Both the position numbers and the translations under genes were made by a program. A stretch of DNA of 64,000 nt from Promicromonospora iranensis (GTDB taxonomy: Bacteria; Actinomycetota; Actinomycetes; Actinomycetales; Cellulomonadaceae). Under the pieces are notes generated by a model. The model ran no database searches, was not told where the DNA came from, and saw only the letters and a list, made by a program, of their open reading frames with translations. Position 1 is the stretch's first letter. Each line of letters starts with the position of its first letter. Location of the stretch: positions 106,534 through 170,533 of the forward strand of contig NZ_JAJQQP010000008.1 of the NCBI RefSeq assembly GCF_028994805.1, written 5' to 3'. Shown one piece after another: positions 33,181 through 43,283 of the stretch.

Positions 33181-35217
33181 ATGAAGAACATCAAGAAGCT
33201 TCTGAGTGGGCCTGTCATCTGGATCCTGGTGGCCCTGGTCGTGGTGACGCTGGCCATCTCGGCACTGAACCAGCCCAATGTCTCGCGAATCGAGACGTCA
33301 CAGGGGATCGAGCTGCTCGAGGGCAGCACGGTCGAGCACGCCCTGATGGTCGACGGTGAGCAGCGGGTCGAGCTCGAGCTCTCCGAGGCGTACTCCGTGA
33401 CCGAGGGTGAGGGTGCGGACGCCGAGGAGGTCGACAAGGGTACGACCGTCGAGTTCTTCTACACGCTGCCCCAGGGCGAGCGGGTCGAGGACGCCATCGT
33501 GAAGGCCGACCCGGCCGACGGCTTCGACTCGGAGGTCCCGCAGCCCAGCTTCTGGTCCTCCATGCTGTCGGTGCTGATCCCGTTCCTGCTGATCGGTGTC
33601 GTGTTCTGGTTCCTGCTCTCGCGGGCCCAGGGTGGCGGCAACCGGGTCATGGGCTTCGGCAAGTCCAAGGCCAAGCTGGCCAGCAAGGACACGCCGCAGG
33701 TGACCTTCGCCGACGTCGCGGGCGCGGACGAGGCGGTGGAGGAGCTCCAGGAGATCAAGGAGTTCCTCGCCGAGCCGGCCAAGTTCCAGGCCGTCGGTGC
33801 CAAGATCCCCAAGGGCGTGCTGCTGTACGGTCCGCCCGGTACGGGCAAGACGCTGATCGCGCGCGCCGTCGCCGGTGAGGCCGGCGTGCCGTTCTACTCC
33901 ATCTCCGGCTCCGACTTCGTCGAGATGTTCGTCGGCGTGGGTGCCAGCCGGGTCCGCGACCTGTTCGAGCAGGCCAAGCAGAACTCGCCGGCGATCATCT
34001 TCGTGGACGAGATCGACGCCGTGGGCCGGCACCGCGGTGCCGGTATGGGCGGCGGGCACGACGAGCGCGAGCAGACGCTGAACCAGATGCTCGTCGAGAT
34101 GGACGGCTTCGACGTCAAGACGAACGTCATCCTGATCGCCGCGACCAACCGTCCCGACATCCTCGACCCGGCGCTGCTGCGCCCGGGGCGCTTCGACCGC
34201 CAGGTCGCCGTGGAGGCCCCCGACCTCAAGGGCCGCGAGGCGATCCTCAAGGTGCACGCGCTGGGCAAGCCGATGGTGCCGGAGGTCGACCTCGAGGCGG
34301 TCGCCCGCCGCACGCCCGGCTTCACCGGCGCGGACCTGGCGAACGTGCTCAACGAGGCCGCGCTGCTCACCGCACGCAGCGGCGCACAGCTCATCGACGA
34401 CCGTGCCCTGGACGAGGCCATCGACCGCGTCGTGGCCGGCCCGCAGAAGCGCACGCGGGTCATGAACGTCAAGGAGCAGAAGATCACGGCGTACCACGAG
34501 GGCGGGCACGCCCTCGTCGCCGCGGCGATGCGCTACACGGACCCCGTGACCAAGGTGACGATCCTGCCGCGCGGTCGTGCGCTCGGCTACACCATGGTGA
34601 TGCCGCTCGAGGACAAGTACTCGACCACGCGCAACGAGCTGCTGGACCAGCTCGCCTACGCGATGGGCGGGCGTGTCGCCGAGGAGATCGTGTTCCACGA
34701 CCCCACGACCGGCGCCTCGAACGACATCGAGAAGGCCTCGGCCATCGCGCGCAAGATGGTCACCGAGTACGGCATGAGCGAGCGGGTCGGCGCCATCAAG
34801 CTCGGCACGAGCGCCGGTGAGCCGTTCCTCGGCCGCGACTACGGGCACGAGCGGGACTACTCCGAGTCGGTCGCCGGCACCATCGACGACGAGGTGCGCA
34901 AGCTGGTCGAGGCCGCGCACGACGAGGCGTGGGAGGTGCTCACCCAGCACCGCGACGTGCTCGACGAGCTCGTCCTGCGCCTGCTCGACAAGGAGACGCT
35001 GAACCAGCGGGAGCTGGCCGAGGTCTTCGCACCGGTCGAGAAGCGTGCCGCGCGCGACGTCTGGCTGTCCAGCGAGCAGCGCACCGTGCACACGCGAGGC
35101 CCTGTCCTCACTCCCAAGGAGCTGGCGGCCCAGAACGGGCACTCCACCGTGCCGCAGGACGAAGCGGTGCTGGACACGGCTCCGCCGTCGGCGGCACCCA
35201 CGGACCCGCCGAACTAG
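33181..35217 (+). CDS. ftsH: ATP-dependent zinc metalloprotease FtsH
   Basis: The 678-residue product has two membrane segments (about 11-30 and 122-142), an AAA+ domain with Walker A GPPGTGKT at 217-224 and Walker [10 protein letters not shown], and a zinc protease domain with HEGGH at 439-443. It degrades membrane and short-lived cytosolic proteins as a hexamer. The C-terminal tail (about 610-678) is Pro/Ala-rich and probably disordered. The start is fixed at ATG 33181 by an upstream in-frame stop. Confidence 0.97.
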   Translation: MKNIKKLLSGPVIWILVALVVVTLAISALNQPNVSRIETSQGIELLEGSTVEHALMVDGEQRVELELSEAYSVTEGEGADAEEVDKGTTVEFFYTLPQGERVEDAIVKADPADGFDSEVPQPSFWSSMLSVLIPFLLIGVVFWFLLSRAQGGGNRVMGFGKSKAKLASKDTPQVTFADVAGADEAVEELQEIKEFLAEPAKFQAVGAKIPKGVLLYGPPGTGKTLIARAVAGEAGVPFYSISGSDFVEMFVGVGASRVRDLFEQAKQNSPAIIFVDEIDAVGRHRGAGMGGGHDEREQTLNQMLVEMDGFDVKTNVILIAATNRPDILDPALLRPGRFDRQVAVEAPDLKGREAILKVHALGKPMVPEVDLEAVARRTPGFTGADLANVLNEAALLTARSGAQLIDDRALDEAIDRVVAGPQKRTRVMNVKEQKITAYHEGGHALVAAAMRYTDPVTKVTILPRGRALGYTMVMPLEDKYSTTRNELLDQLAYAMGGRVAEEIVFHDPTTGASNDIEKASAIARKMVTEYGMSERVGAIKLGTSAGEPFLGRDYGHERDYSESVAGTIDDEVRKLVEAAHDEAWEVLTQHRDVLDELVLRLLDKETLNQRELAEVFAPVEKRAARDVWLSSEQRTVHTRGPVLTPKELAAQNGHSTVPQDEAVLDTAPPSAAPTDPPN

Positions 35218-35260
35218 CGATGACGAACGACCGGGCAGCAACCAAGACCGGAGCACCACG

Positions 35261-35884
35261 ATGACCGACGGGTCACCCCACCCCGTGTCGACGCCCGTGC
35301 GGCGTGCGGCGGACATCCCGCCGTACGACGCCGCACGGGCCGAGGCGGCAGTACGGGAACTCCTCCTCGCCGTCGGTGAGGACCCCGAGCGCGAGGGCCT
35401 GCGGGAGACGCCGGCCCGCGTCGCCCGGGCGTACCGGGAGATCTTCGCCGGCCTGCGGCAGGAGGCCGAGGACGTCCTGACCACCACCTTCGACCTCGGG
35501 CACGAGGAGATGGTGCTGGTCAAGGACATCGAGGTGTACTCGACCTGCGAGCACCACCTCGTGCCGTTCCACGGGGTGGCGCACGTCGGGTACATCCCCA
35601 ACGTGGACGGCCGCATCACGGGCCTGAGCAAGCTGGCCCGCCTGGTCGAGGTGTACGCGCGCCGACCGCAGGTGCAGGAGCGGATGACCACGCAGATCGC
35701 GGACTCCCTCGTGGAGATCCTGGAGCCGCGCGGCGTGCTCGTGGTGGTCCAGTGCGAGCACCTGTGCATGTCGATGCGCGGTGTGCGCAAGCCGGGCTCG
35801 CGGACCATCACCTCCGCGGTGCGCGGCGTCATGCGCGACGGCGCCACGCGAGCCGAGGCGATGAGCCTCATCCTCGGGAAGTGA
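35261..35884 (+). CDS. folE: GTP cyclohydrolase I
   Basis: The 207-residue product converts GTP to dihydroneopterin triphosphate, the first step of folate synthesis. Zinc ligands are in [12 protein letters not shown] and [35 protein letters not shown] is the family core (split between residues about 105-130). ATG 35261 has GGAG upstream. folP starts at the last base of its final sense codon, so folE-folP-folBK are translationally coupled. Confidence 0.97.
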   Translation: MTDGSPHPVSTPVRRAADIPPYDAARAEAAVRELLLAVGEDPEREGLRETPARVARAYREIFAGLRQEAEDVLTTTFDLGHEEMVLVKDIEVYSTCEHHLVPFHGVAHVGYIPNVDGRITGLSKLARLVEVYARRPQVQERMTTQIADSLVEILEPRGVLVVVQCEHLCMSMRGVRKPGSRTITSAVRGVMRDGATRAEAMSLILGK

Positions 35885-36930
35885 CGGTGGTCCCCACCGT
35901 GCGCCATCCCACGCGGGACGCCCGGGTGCTCGGTCTGCCGGAGCTCTCCGGCGTCGGCCGCACCCTGGTCATGGGTGTCGTCAATGTCACTCCCGACTCG
36001 TTCTCGGACGGCGGGGAGTGGTTCGAGCCGTCGGCCGCCGTCGCGCACGGGCTGGAGCTGCTCGGCGAGGGCGCGGACATCCTGGACGTGGGCGGGGAGT
36101 CCACCCGGCCCGGCTCGGTGCGGGTCCCGCAGGACCAGGAGCTCGCCCGGGTGCTCCCCGTGATCGAGCAGCTGGCCGCACGCGGTGCGGTCGTGAGCGT
36201 GGACACCACGCGGGCGGCCGTCGCCGAACGAGCGGTGGCCGCAGGGGCACGCGTGGTGAACGACGTCTCCGGCGGCCTGGCCGACCCGGAGATGGGTCGC
36301 GCCGTCGCCGAGTCCGGTGCCGCGTACGTGGCGATGCACTGGCGAGGCCACGCGGACGTCATGGACGACCGGCAGGAGTACGACGACGTGGTCGCGGACG
36401 TCCGTGACGAGCTCGCCTCCCGCATGGCCGCTCTGCACGACGACGGTGTGCGACCCGAGCAGCTCATCCTCGATCCCGGTCTCGGCTTCGCCAAGGCTGG
36501 CGTGCTGAACTGGCCGCTCCTGGCTCATCTCGACGCCCTGCACCAGCTGGGCCGCCCTGTGCTCGTGGGCGCGTCGCGCAAGCGATTCCTCGGGCACCTG
36601 CTCGCCGACCCGGCGGGGCATCCCGCGCCGCCCCGGGCCCGGGACGACGCGACCGCCGCGATCTCCGCCCTGTCGGCCGTCGCTGGCGCCTGGTGCGTCC
36701 GGGTGCACACCGTCCGGGCCAGCGCGGATGCCGTCAAGGTCGCGGCCGCGTGGGCGGCCGCGAGCGACGGGTCCCGGGTAGGGTCACCGGGTACCGCTCC
36801 CCATTCCGCACCGGAAGCATTGACTTCCACCGTGGCCTTGACCACAGAATCGTGGACGGCCGGGGAACAGGGCATGCCGACCTGGCAGGATTCCGGTGCA
36901 CGCACAGACGACGGGGGGAGACCACGGTGA
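35881..36930 (+). CDS. folP: Dihydropteroate synthase with a C-terminal extension
   Basis: The product of about 349 residues joins p-aminobenzoate to the pterin pyrophosphate; it is the sulfonamide target. Motifs are [47 protein letters not shown] and [10 protein letters not shown]. Relative to the usual length of about 280 residues it carries an extra tail of some 55 Ser/Thr/Ala-rich residues after the barrel. GTG 35881 overlaps the folE stop, and the folB-folK start overlaps its own stop. Confidence 0.95.
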   Translation: MTVVPTVRHPTRDARVLGLPELSGVGRTLVMGVVNVTPDSFSDGGEWFEPSAAVAHGLELLGEGADILDVGGESTRPGSVRVPQDQELARVLPVIEQLAARGAVVSVDTTRAAVAERAVAAGARVVNDVSGGLADPEMGRAVAESGAAYVAMHWRGHADVMDDRQEYDDVVADVRDELASRMAALHDDGVRPEQLILDPGLGFAKAGVLNWPLLAHLDALHQLGRPVLVGASRKRFLGHLLADPAGHPAPPRARDDATAAISALSAVAGAWCVRVHTVRASADAVKVAAAWAAASDGSRVGSPGTAPHSAPEALTSTVALTTESWTAGEQGMPTWQDSGARTDDGGRPR

Positions 36931-39689
36931 CCACAGCGTTCGGAACGGGCGTTACAGGCCCGGACGGCCGGTCGCTGGACCAGGTCCAGCTGACAGGCGT
37001 GAGCGCGCGGGGGTACCACGGTGTGCTGCCGTCGGAACGACAGACCGGCCAGGAGTTTCGGGCCGACGTCGTGCTGTACCTCGACACCCGCCCCGCGGCC
37101 GCCGGTGACGACCTGGCACAGACCGTGAGCTATGCGGACGTGGCGCAGGACGTCCACGACGTCCTGGCGGGAGAGCCCGCCGACCTCGTCGAGACCGTGG
37201 CCGAGCGCATCGCCGCGGCGGTGCTGGCCCGGCCGCAGGTCGAGGCGGTGGACGTACGCGTGCACAAGCCGCAGGCGCCCATCGCGGTGCCCTTCGCCGA
37301 CGTCGCGGTGGCGATCCGGCGGGACCGCAGCCGCATGCCTGTGGTGGCCGCGCCGGCGTCGTCCGCCGACTCCGCGGCCGCGGCGCTCCTGTCCGGTCCG
37401 GACTCGGCGGCCGCACCGGCCGATCCCCTGGGGTACGAGGCCGGCACGAGGGACGTGTTCCCGGCGAGCCCGCCCACCGACTCGTGGAACGACGCGGCGG
37501 AGCACTCACGCAGCGGGCCCGAGGGCGCGTCGTACGCCGGCGAGCCCGAGCCGCAGGACCTCGAGCCGGTCACCCGCCCCGCACCGGACGAGCCGGCGCA
37601 GTTCGAGCCGGAGCCGTACCAGCCCTACCAGCAGGAGCCCGCCGAGCCGGCGCAGCTCCGCGCGGAGGCGTTCGAGCCGGATCCGCTGGTGGAGCGAGTT
37701 CCCGCCGCGGCACCTGCCGCGCAGCCGGCCGTCGAGACGCCGGAGCCGCTCCCGGTGCCCGAGCTCATCGCGCCCGCGCCCGTCCAGGTGGTCCCTGCCG
37801 CCTGGGACCTGCACGCCGACGCCCCGGCACCGGCCGAGCAGCGGGACCAGCCCGGCCAGGAGCCGACGTTCCGGCCGGACGAGCAGTTCCTGCCCGAGCA
37901 GGCCTTCGAGCCCGTCCAGCAGTACGAGTCGGTCCAGGGCCTCGACCAGATGCGCGACCAGCCGAACGCCTTCGGGCAGCAGTACGACCAGTTCGCGCAG
38001 CAGCCGGAGCAGGCCGAGCAGCCGGGTCAGCGGTTCGAGCCGGCCCAGCAGTTCGAGCAGCAGTTCGAGCAGGGCTACGAGCAGCAGCCGCAGCAGCCCG
38101 ATGCCGTGCAGAACCAGTACGACCAGCTGTTCGAGCAGCAGTACGACCAGGGCGAGCCGGAGGCGACCCGCGTGTCGGCGGCGGCGGTTCCCGACCCCGC
38201 CGTCGGGCAGCCGGAGCACTACGCGGCCGGGCAGTACCAGCCCGAGCAGCCCCAGGCCGAGCAGTACCAGGCCGAGCAGTACCAGACCGAGCCGCGCGAC
38301 CGGTTCGACGAGGTTCCCGCGGGGTACGTGGACGTGGTCATCGCGATCGGCGCCAACCTGGGCGACCCGCAGGCGACCATGCGGTCCGCCGTGGCCGAGC
38401 TGGACCGTATGCCCGGCCTGCAGATCACCGACGTGTCACCGCTGGCACGTACGGCTGCCGTCGGCGGTCCCGAGGAGCAGCCCGACTACCTCAACGCGGT
38501 GCTGCTGGCCCGCACCACGCTCTCGGCCCGCGGGCTGCTGCACCTCTGCCAGGAGGTCGAGAACGTGCACGGCCGCACCCGTGAGGAGCACTGGGGTCCG
38601 CGCACGCTGGACGTCGACGTGATCACCTACGGCAACCTGACCGACTCGGCCGAGGACCTCGAGGTGCCGCACCCCCGCGCGCACGAGCGGGCGTTCGTCC
38701 TCGAGCCGTGGTCCCAGATCGCGCCGGACGCGGTGCTGCCCGGCCTGGGTGGCGGCCCGGTGGCCCAGCTCGCGGCCACGGCGCCCGACCGGGCCGGCAT
38801 CCGCTGGCTCGCCCTCGACTGGCTGACCGACCCGGAGCCCGATCAGGGCGGCGGCGGGACCACCGGCTCGAACCATCCCGCGGTGCCCGACGACGCGGGC
38901 AGCTCCGGCCAGGACGCGCACCCCGGCGAGATGCCGCCGGCCCTGCCGCCCTCGCTCCCGCCGAGCGGCCGCCCGCCGGTCCTGCCCGGCGGTCCCGTGG
39001 TCGAGGTCCCGGGCGGTGGGCACCCGCAGGGGCAGCACAGCGGTCCGGTCGAGGTCGATCGCCCGGCGCACGGTGCGCTCCAGCAGGAGGCGTACCCGGG
39101 TGGTTCGCACCCGCAGGGCTACTCCAGCGGGCCGGTGCCCGACGTGGGCGGCTCGGTGCCGGTCTCGCAGCAGACCACGCAGCCGGCGCTCACGGGCCCG
39201 CGCGGTGCGACGCCGGCCGGCAACGGCTCGGCGGTCCCGCCGCCGGAGGAAGCGCTCGTCCCCGCACCACAGGCGCCCATCGCGCCCCGGGCGGTGCGGG
39301 ACACCGCGCGCGAGGCGCCGGCGCACGAGCCGCTGCCGTCGGCACCCTCCCCGGCGAAGCCGGTGTTCGCGCCGGTGAACCCGTCGCGCCAGCAGAGCGG
39401 GGTGTTCCCGCCCATGAACGGTGCCGCACCCCAGGAGCCGCCCGCCCCGGTGTTCGCCCCGGTCACCCCGCCGCCGAACGGGGTGCCGGACCAGGCCCAG
39501 AACGGTCAGCCGAACGGGCACGCCAACGGTCAGCCGAACGGCCAGCAGGACGCCTACGACAGCGACCACACGGTGATCCGGGTGCCGGGCTTCGTCGGCG
39601 ACCAGCGCGCCACCGCGCCGTCGGACGGCCCGATCGACTCGGTGCCCTCGTGGGTCCCGGTGCGGGACGAGCGGGGGCGCGACGCCTGA
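36927..39689 (+). CDS. folK: Giant FolB-FolK fusion (dihydroneopterin aldolase / HPPK) with disordered regions
   Basis: The 920-residue product starts with a dihydroneopterin aldolase (about 12-130, VQLTGVSARGYHGVLPSE). There follows a linker of about 335 residues rich in Gln, Glu, Pro and Tyr (repeats of the QYxxEQ/QFEQ type). Next come a 6-hydroxymethyl-dihydropterin pyrophosphokinase (about 467-630: VIAIGANLGDP, EVENVHGRTR, RTLDVDVITYG, VPHPRAHERAFVLEP) and a Pro/Gly/Gln-rich tail of about 280 residues. Both enzymes act on consecutive folate steps. FolB-FolK fusions are known, but typical ones are far shorter. GTG 36927 overlaps the folP stop. Confidence 0.92.
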   Translation: MTTAFGTGVTGPDGRSLDQVQLTGVSARGYHGVLPSERQTGQEFRADVVLYLDTRPAAAGDDLAQTVSYADVAQDVHDVLAGEPADLVETVAERIAAAVLARPQVEAVDVRVHKPQAPIAVPFADVAVAIRRDRSRMPVVAAPASSADSAAAALLSGPDSAAAPADPLGYEAGTRDVFPASPPTDSWNDAAEHSRSGPEGASYAGEPEPQDLEPVTRPAPDEPAQFEPEPYQPYQQEPAEPAQLRAEAFEPDPLVERVPAAAPAAQPAVETPEPLPVPELIAPAPVQVVPAAWDLHADAPAPAEQRDQPGQEPTFRPDEQFLPEQAFEPVQQYESVQGLDQMRDQPNAFGQQYDQFAQQPEQAEQPGQRFEPAQQFEQQFEQGYEQQPQQPDAVQNQYDQLFEQQYDQGEPEATRVSAAAVPDPAVGQPEHYAAGQYQPEQPQAEQYQAEQYQTEPRDRFDEVPAGYVDVVIAIGANLGDPQATMRSAVAELDRMPGLQITDVSPLARTAAVGGPEEQPDYLNAVLLARTTLSARGLLHLCQEVENVHGRTREEHWGPRTLDVDVITYGNLTDSAEDLEVPHPRAHERAFVLEPWSQIAPDAVLPGLGGGPVAQLAATAPDRAGIRWLALDWLTDPEPDQGGGGTTGSNHPAVPDDAGSSGQDAHPGEMPPALPPSLPPSGRPPVLPGGPVVEVPGGGHPQGQHSGPVEVDRPAHGALQQEAYPGGSHPQGYSSGPVPDVGGSVPVSQQTTQPALTGPRGATPAGNGSAVPPPEEALVPAPQAPIAPRAVRDTAREAPAHEPLPSAPSPAKPVFAPVNPSRQQSGVFPPMNGAAPQEPPAPVFAPVTPPPNGVPDQAQNGQPNGHANGQPNGQQDAYDSDHTVIRVPGFVGDQRATAPSDGPIDSVPSWVPVRDERGRDA

Positions 39690-39690
39690 C

Positions 39691-40176
39691 ATGCGCAGAA
39701 CGCCGATCGGGTCCCTGATCGCAGTTCTCGTGGCCGTCGCGGTCGTCGGCTGGCTCGTGCTGCGCGCCCTGGAGGCGCGCGGCGTGTACCTCCCGGTCGT
39801 GCCCTGGCTGGTCGACGTGGCGATCCTCGCGCTGGCCGGAGCGGTGTTCTGGTCGGGCTGGACCGTGCGGTCGTACCAGAAGGGCAAGCGGCCCTCGCTC
39901 GACGGGCTCCGGGCCGCGCGGACCCTGGTCCTGGCCAAGGCCGCCGCGCTGACGGGCGCGCTGCTCGGCGGTTGGTACCTCGCGCAGGTCCTGGTGGTGC
40001 TGGGTGACCTCGCCATCGAGCCCCGGCGCGATCGCGCGGTAGCCGCCGGGATAGCCGTGCTGTGCTCGGTGGTGCTGGCCGTCATCGGCCTGGTCGTCGA
40101 GAAGTTCTGCGAGCTGCCGCCGTCGGGCAAGGACCACGCCGGCTCCGACGAAGGCGAGTCTCCGGCCCCGGCCTGA
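39691..40176 (+). CDS. DUF3180 family membrane protein
   Basis: The 161-residue product has four predicted membrane segments (about 7-25, 37-58, 83-106, 118-140) and belongs to the DUF3180 family, regularly found directly after folK in actinobacteria. No activity is known. It begins one base after the folB-folK stop codon and is surely in the same operon. Confidence 0.85.
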   Translation: MRRTPIGSLIAVLVAVAVVGWLVLRALEARGVYLPVVPWLVDVAILALAGAVFWSGWTVRSYQKGKRPSLDGLRAARTLVLAKAAALTGALLGGWYLAQVLVVLGDLAIEPRRDRAVAAGIAVLCSVVLAVIGLVVEKFCELPPSGKDHAGSDEGESPAPA

Positions 40177-40211
40177 GGCTTCGCTGTCCTTGGCTTGCCC
40201 TCTGCGGAACA

Positions 40212-40703
40212 ATGGCCATCATGACCAGCCCCTTCGAACCGCACGATGTGACCTGGAGCCGCGTGTCCCCGCGTCTCGTGACGGCCATGTTGGTGCCGGC
40301 CACCATCAGTCTCGGCATACCCATGGTCGTCGGCGTCGTGCTCGCCGTGACGATCAGCCCGTGGTTCTGGTTACTCGCCGGTGTGCCCGCCGTCTTCCTG
40401 CTGTGGTCGATCCTGCTGATCCCGCGCCAGGTCAGGGCCATCGGCTACGCCGAGCGCGACGACGACCTCCTGATCCGCAAGGGGGTCATGTTCCGGTCGA
40501 TGGTCGTGGTGCCGTACGGCCGGATGCAGTACGTGGACGTCGAGGCGGGGCCGCTGGACCGCAAGCTGGGCCTGGCGAAGGTTCAGCTCCACACGGCGTC
40601 GGTCGGTACCGACGCCCAGATCCCCGGCCTGCCGCCGGACGAGGCGGCGCGCCTGCGCGACCGCCTGGCGTCCCGCGGTGAGGCCCGTCTGGCGGGGCTG
40701 TGA
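40212..40703 (+). CDS. PH-like domain membrane protein (YdbS type)
   Basis: The 163-residue product has two membrane segments (about 22-65) followed by a bacterial PH domain (RKGVMFRSMVVVPYGRMQYV, then GLAKVQLHTASVG), the layout of YdbS/bPH_2 proteins. ATG 40212 or ATG 40221 could be the start. It overlaps the next PH-domain gene by four bases; such pairs are thought to form membrane complexes. A possible role in resistance to antimicrobial peptides is known for the Bacillus YdbS-YdbT pair. Confidence 0.8.
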   Translation: MAIMTSPFEPHDVTWSRVSPRLVTAMLVPATISLGIPMVVGVVLAVTISPWFWLLAGVPAVFLLWSILLIPRQVRAIGYAERDDDLLIRKGVMFRSMVVVPYGRMQYVDVEAGPLDRKLGLAKVQLHTASVGTDAQIPGLPPDEAARLRDRLASRGEARLAGL

Positions 40704-42295
40704 GCACACCGGAGCACGATCTCGACAAGAGCGGACCAGGCTCCGCTGCCCAGCGAGCACAACCCCCCGCAGAAGACCTGGGCTGGCGCCGCGTACACCC
40801 GATCACCCCCCTGGTCCGGGGCTGGGCCGTGGTCGGTGCGGCCCTCGTGATCCTCGGCCAGCAGAGCCTCGACGACGGACCGAGGGGTGGCCTCATCACC
40901 CTCGTCTCGGGTGAGTACTGGTGGACGCTGCTCGTCGCCCTCGCGGCCGTCGCGCTGGTCGGTTGGAGCTACTCGGTGCTGGCCTGGCGCATGACCACCT
41001 ACGCCATCGGCGAGGAGACGGTGCACCTGCGGCGCGGCATCCTGTTCCGCCAGCAGCGGCACGCCCGCCTGGACCGGCTGCAGTCGGTGGACATCCGGCA
41101 GCCGCTCGTGGCCCGGTTCTTCGGCCTGTGCGAGCTCACCCTGGAGACCGCGGGCGGTACCGACTCCGGCGTCGCCATCGGGTTCCTGAAGGGGTCCGAC
41201 GCCGACGAGCTGCGCGCGGAGCTCCTCGCCCGCGCGGCAGGCCTGAAGGTCGCGCGGACCGGCCCGGCGGCCGGCGCGCCGACGCAGGCGTCGCCGGGCG
41301 CGGTGGCCGCGCCGGCCGGCCCCGGCCACGCCGTGCCCGTCGGTCCCGCACCCGAGGGGCAGCCGGGGCAGCCGCTGGAGGCCGTCGCGCCGGGCCCCAC
41401 CAGCCTCGAGGCACCCCAGGTGCCCGTGCTCAGCGTGCCGCTGGGCCGGCTGATCGCGTCGGTCGTGCGTTCGGGGGCCATGATCACGCTGGTGGCGTGG
41501 GCCCTGGTCGTGGTGGTGGTCATGATCGCCACCGGCGAGTTCGCGGTGATCTCCGCGTCGCTGCCCGCGGTCCTGGGTGCCGGTGGGTACCTGTTCGGCC
41601 GCCTCACCGGCGAGTTCGACTTCCGCGTGGCCATCTCGCCCGACGGCGTCCGGCTGCGTCACGGGATGCTGGAGACACGTTCGCAGACCATCCCGCCCGG
41701 CCGTGTGCAGGCCGTCCGCCTGGTGCAGAGCGTGCTGTGGCGCGGCCGCGACTGGTGGCGGGTCCAGGTGAACGTCGCCGGCTACGGTGGTGAGAGCGAG
41801 GAGAAGAACAGCGTGCTCCTGCCCGTCGGCACCCGTGAGGAGGCGCTGACGGTCCTGTCGCTCGTGCTGCCGGACCTCGGCGTCGACGAGCCGCGCCGCA
41901 TCCTCGACGCGGGGCTGGACGGCGACTCCCGGACCGAGAGCGTGTACGTCACGGCACCCCGGCGGACGCGCATACTGGATCCGGTGGCATGGCGTCGCAA
42001 CGGGTTCACCGTGACCGGTCGGGCCCTGCTGCTGCGCCGGGGCCGCATGGTGAAGATCCTGGACGTGGTGCCGCACGAGCGGACGCAGTCGCTGGGTCTG
42101 AGCCAGGGCCCGTGGCAGCGCCGGCTGGGTGTCGCCTCGTTCCAGGTGCACTCCACGGAGGGCCCGGTACATCCGGAGGCGCCGCACCTCGACGCCGGCG
42201 ACGCCGCACGGCTCATGGCGGAGCAGGCCACGCGAGCCCGTAGCGCGCGTGCCGCCGCCGGTCCCGAACGATGGATGGAAAGACAGGGTGAGTGA
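40700..42295 (+). CDS. PH-like domain membrane protein (YdbT type)
   Basis: The 531-residue product has membrane segments at about 35-55, 75-95 and a pair near 250-295. It carries repeated bPH_2 domains (RRGILFRQQRHARLDRLQSV; LRHGMLETRSQTIPPGRVQA; LLLRRGRMVKILDVVPHERT), the three-domain layout of YdbT. GTG 40700 overlaps the stop of its YdbS-like partner. A Pro/Ala-rich loop lies after the first PH domain. Confidence 0.8.
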   Translation: MSTPEHDLDKSGPGSAAQRAQPPAEDLGWRRVHPITPLVRGWAVVGAALVILGQQSLDDGPRGGLITLVSGEYWWTLLVALAAVALVGWSYSVLAWRMTTYAIGEETVHLRRGILFRQQRHARLDRLQSVDIRQPLVARFFGLCELTLETAGGTDSGVAIGFLKGSDADELRAELLARAAGLKVARTGPAAGAPTQASPGAVAAPAGPGHAVPVGPAPEGQPGQPLEAVAPGPTSLEAPQVPVLSVPLGRLIASVVRSGAMITLVAWALVVVVVMIATGEFAVISASLPAVLGAGGYLFGRLTGEFDFRVAISPDGVRLRHGMLETRSQTIPPGRVQAVRLVQSVLWRGRDWWRVQVNVAGYGGESEEKNSVLLPVGTREEALTVLSLVLPDLGVDEPRRILDAGLDGDSRTESVYVTAPRRTRILDPVAWRRNGFTVTGRALLLRRGRMVKILDVVPHERTQSLGLSQGPWQRRLGVASFQVHSTEGPVHPEAPHLDAGDAARLMAEQATRARSARAAAGPERWMERQGE

Positions 42296-42308
42296 CCGGT
42301 GATACCCG

Positions 42309-43283
42309 GTGAGTAGCTCCGAAGAGCCGGGCCGACGGCCCGGCCGGCTGGGCGTCGGCGTGGTCGGCGCGGGACGCGTGGGTGCCGTGCTCGGCAACGC
42401 CCTGCGCGCTGCCGGGCATGCCGTCGTCGGCGCGAGCGGGATCTCGGAGGACTCCCGGGAGCGCATCGAGATGCTCCTGCCGGGCGTCCCCAACCTCGAG
42501 GTGCCCGACGTCGTCGAGCGCGCGGAGCTCGTGCTCCTCGCGGTGCCCGACGACGCGCTCGGCCCCCTGGTCGCCGGCCTCGCCGACACCGGGGCCTGGC
42601 AGCCGGGCCAGCTCGCGATCCACACGTCGGGCCGCTACGGCACGGCCGTCCTGGAGCCCGCCCGGCTGGGCGGTGCGATCCCGCTCGCGGTGCATCCCGC
42701 CATGACGTTCACCGGCACGTCCCTCGACCTGGCCCGCCTGGAGGGCTGCACGTTCGCCGTGACCGCGCCGGCGCCCGTGCAGCCGATCGGGCAGGCGCTG
42801 GTGGTCGAGATCGGCGGCGAGCCCGTGATCGTCGACGAGCAGCTCCGCGGCCTGTACCACGCAGCTCTCGCCCACGGTGCGAACCACCTGGTGGTGCTCG
42901 TCGCACAGGCCGCGCAGGCCCTGGAGGCGGCGGGGATCGAGGCGCCCGGCCGGGTGCTGGCGCCCCTGCTGTCGGCGGCGCTCGAGTCGGCCACCCGGTC
43001 CGCCGACGCGCGCGACGGCGTCGGGCCGGGGGCGATCTCCGCGCTCACGGGCCCGGTCTCCCGGGGCGACGTCGGCACCGTGCGCCGTCACCTGACCGAG
43101 CTCAGCGCCCTCGCCGCGGCCAGTGGGGCCACCGACGTGCCCGACAGCTACACCGAGCTCGCGCGCGGGGCCACCCGCCGCGCGCTCGCGAGCCACCGTA
43201 TCGACGACTCCGCCGCGCAGAAGCTGCTGGACGCGCTGGACGGCGCCACCGGGGAGTCGCACGCAGGAAGGAAGGCACAGTGA
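42309..43283 (+). CDS. Rossmann-like and DUF2520 domain protein
   Basis: The 324-residue product has an N-terminal Rossmann-type domain ([21 protein letters not shown]) and a C-terminal DUF2520 helical domain ([19 protein letters not shown]). It is related to prephenate dehydrogenase and F420-NADP reductase-like folds. It sits directly before panC in many actinobacteria and is sometimes proposed to act in pantothenate synthesis as a reductase; that role is not established. Its stop overlaps the panC start. Confidence 0.85.
   Translation: MSSSEEPGRRPGRLGVGVVGAGRVGAVLGNALRAAGHAVVGASGISEDSRERIEMLLPGVPNLEVPDVVERAELVLLAVPDDALGPLVAGLADTGAWQPGQLAIHTSGRYGTAVLEPARLGGAIPLAVHPAMTFTGTSLDLARLEGCTFAVTAPAPVQPIGQALVVEIGGEPVIVDEQLRGLYHAALAHGANHLVVLVAQAAQALEAAGIEAPGRVLAPLLSAALESATRSADARDGVGPGAISALTGPVSRGDVGTVRRHLTELSALAAASGATDVPDSYTELARGATRRALASHRIDDSAAQKLLDALDGATGESHAGRKAQ

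Noticed and set aside
36525-37505. Minus-strand open frame across the folP/folB junction
   Set aside because: It overlaps two well-supported genes on the other strand and has no recognisable domain.
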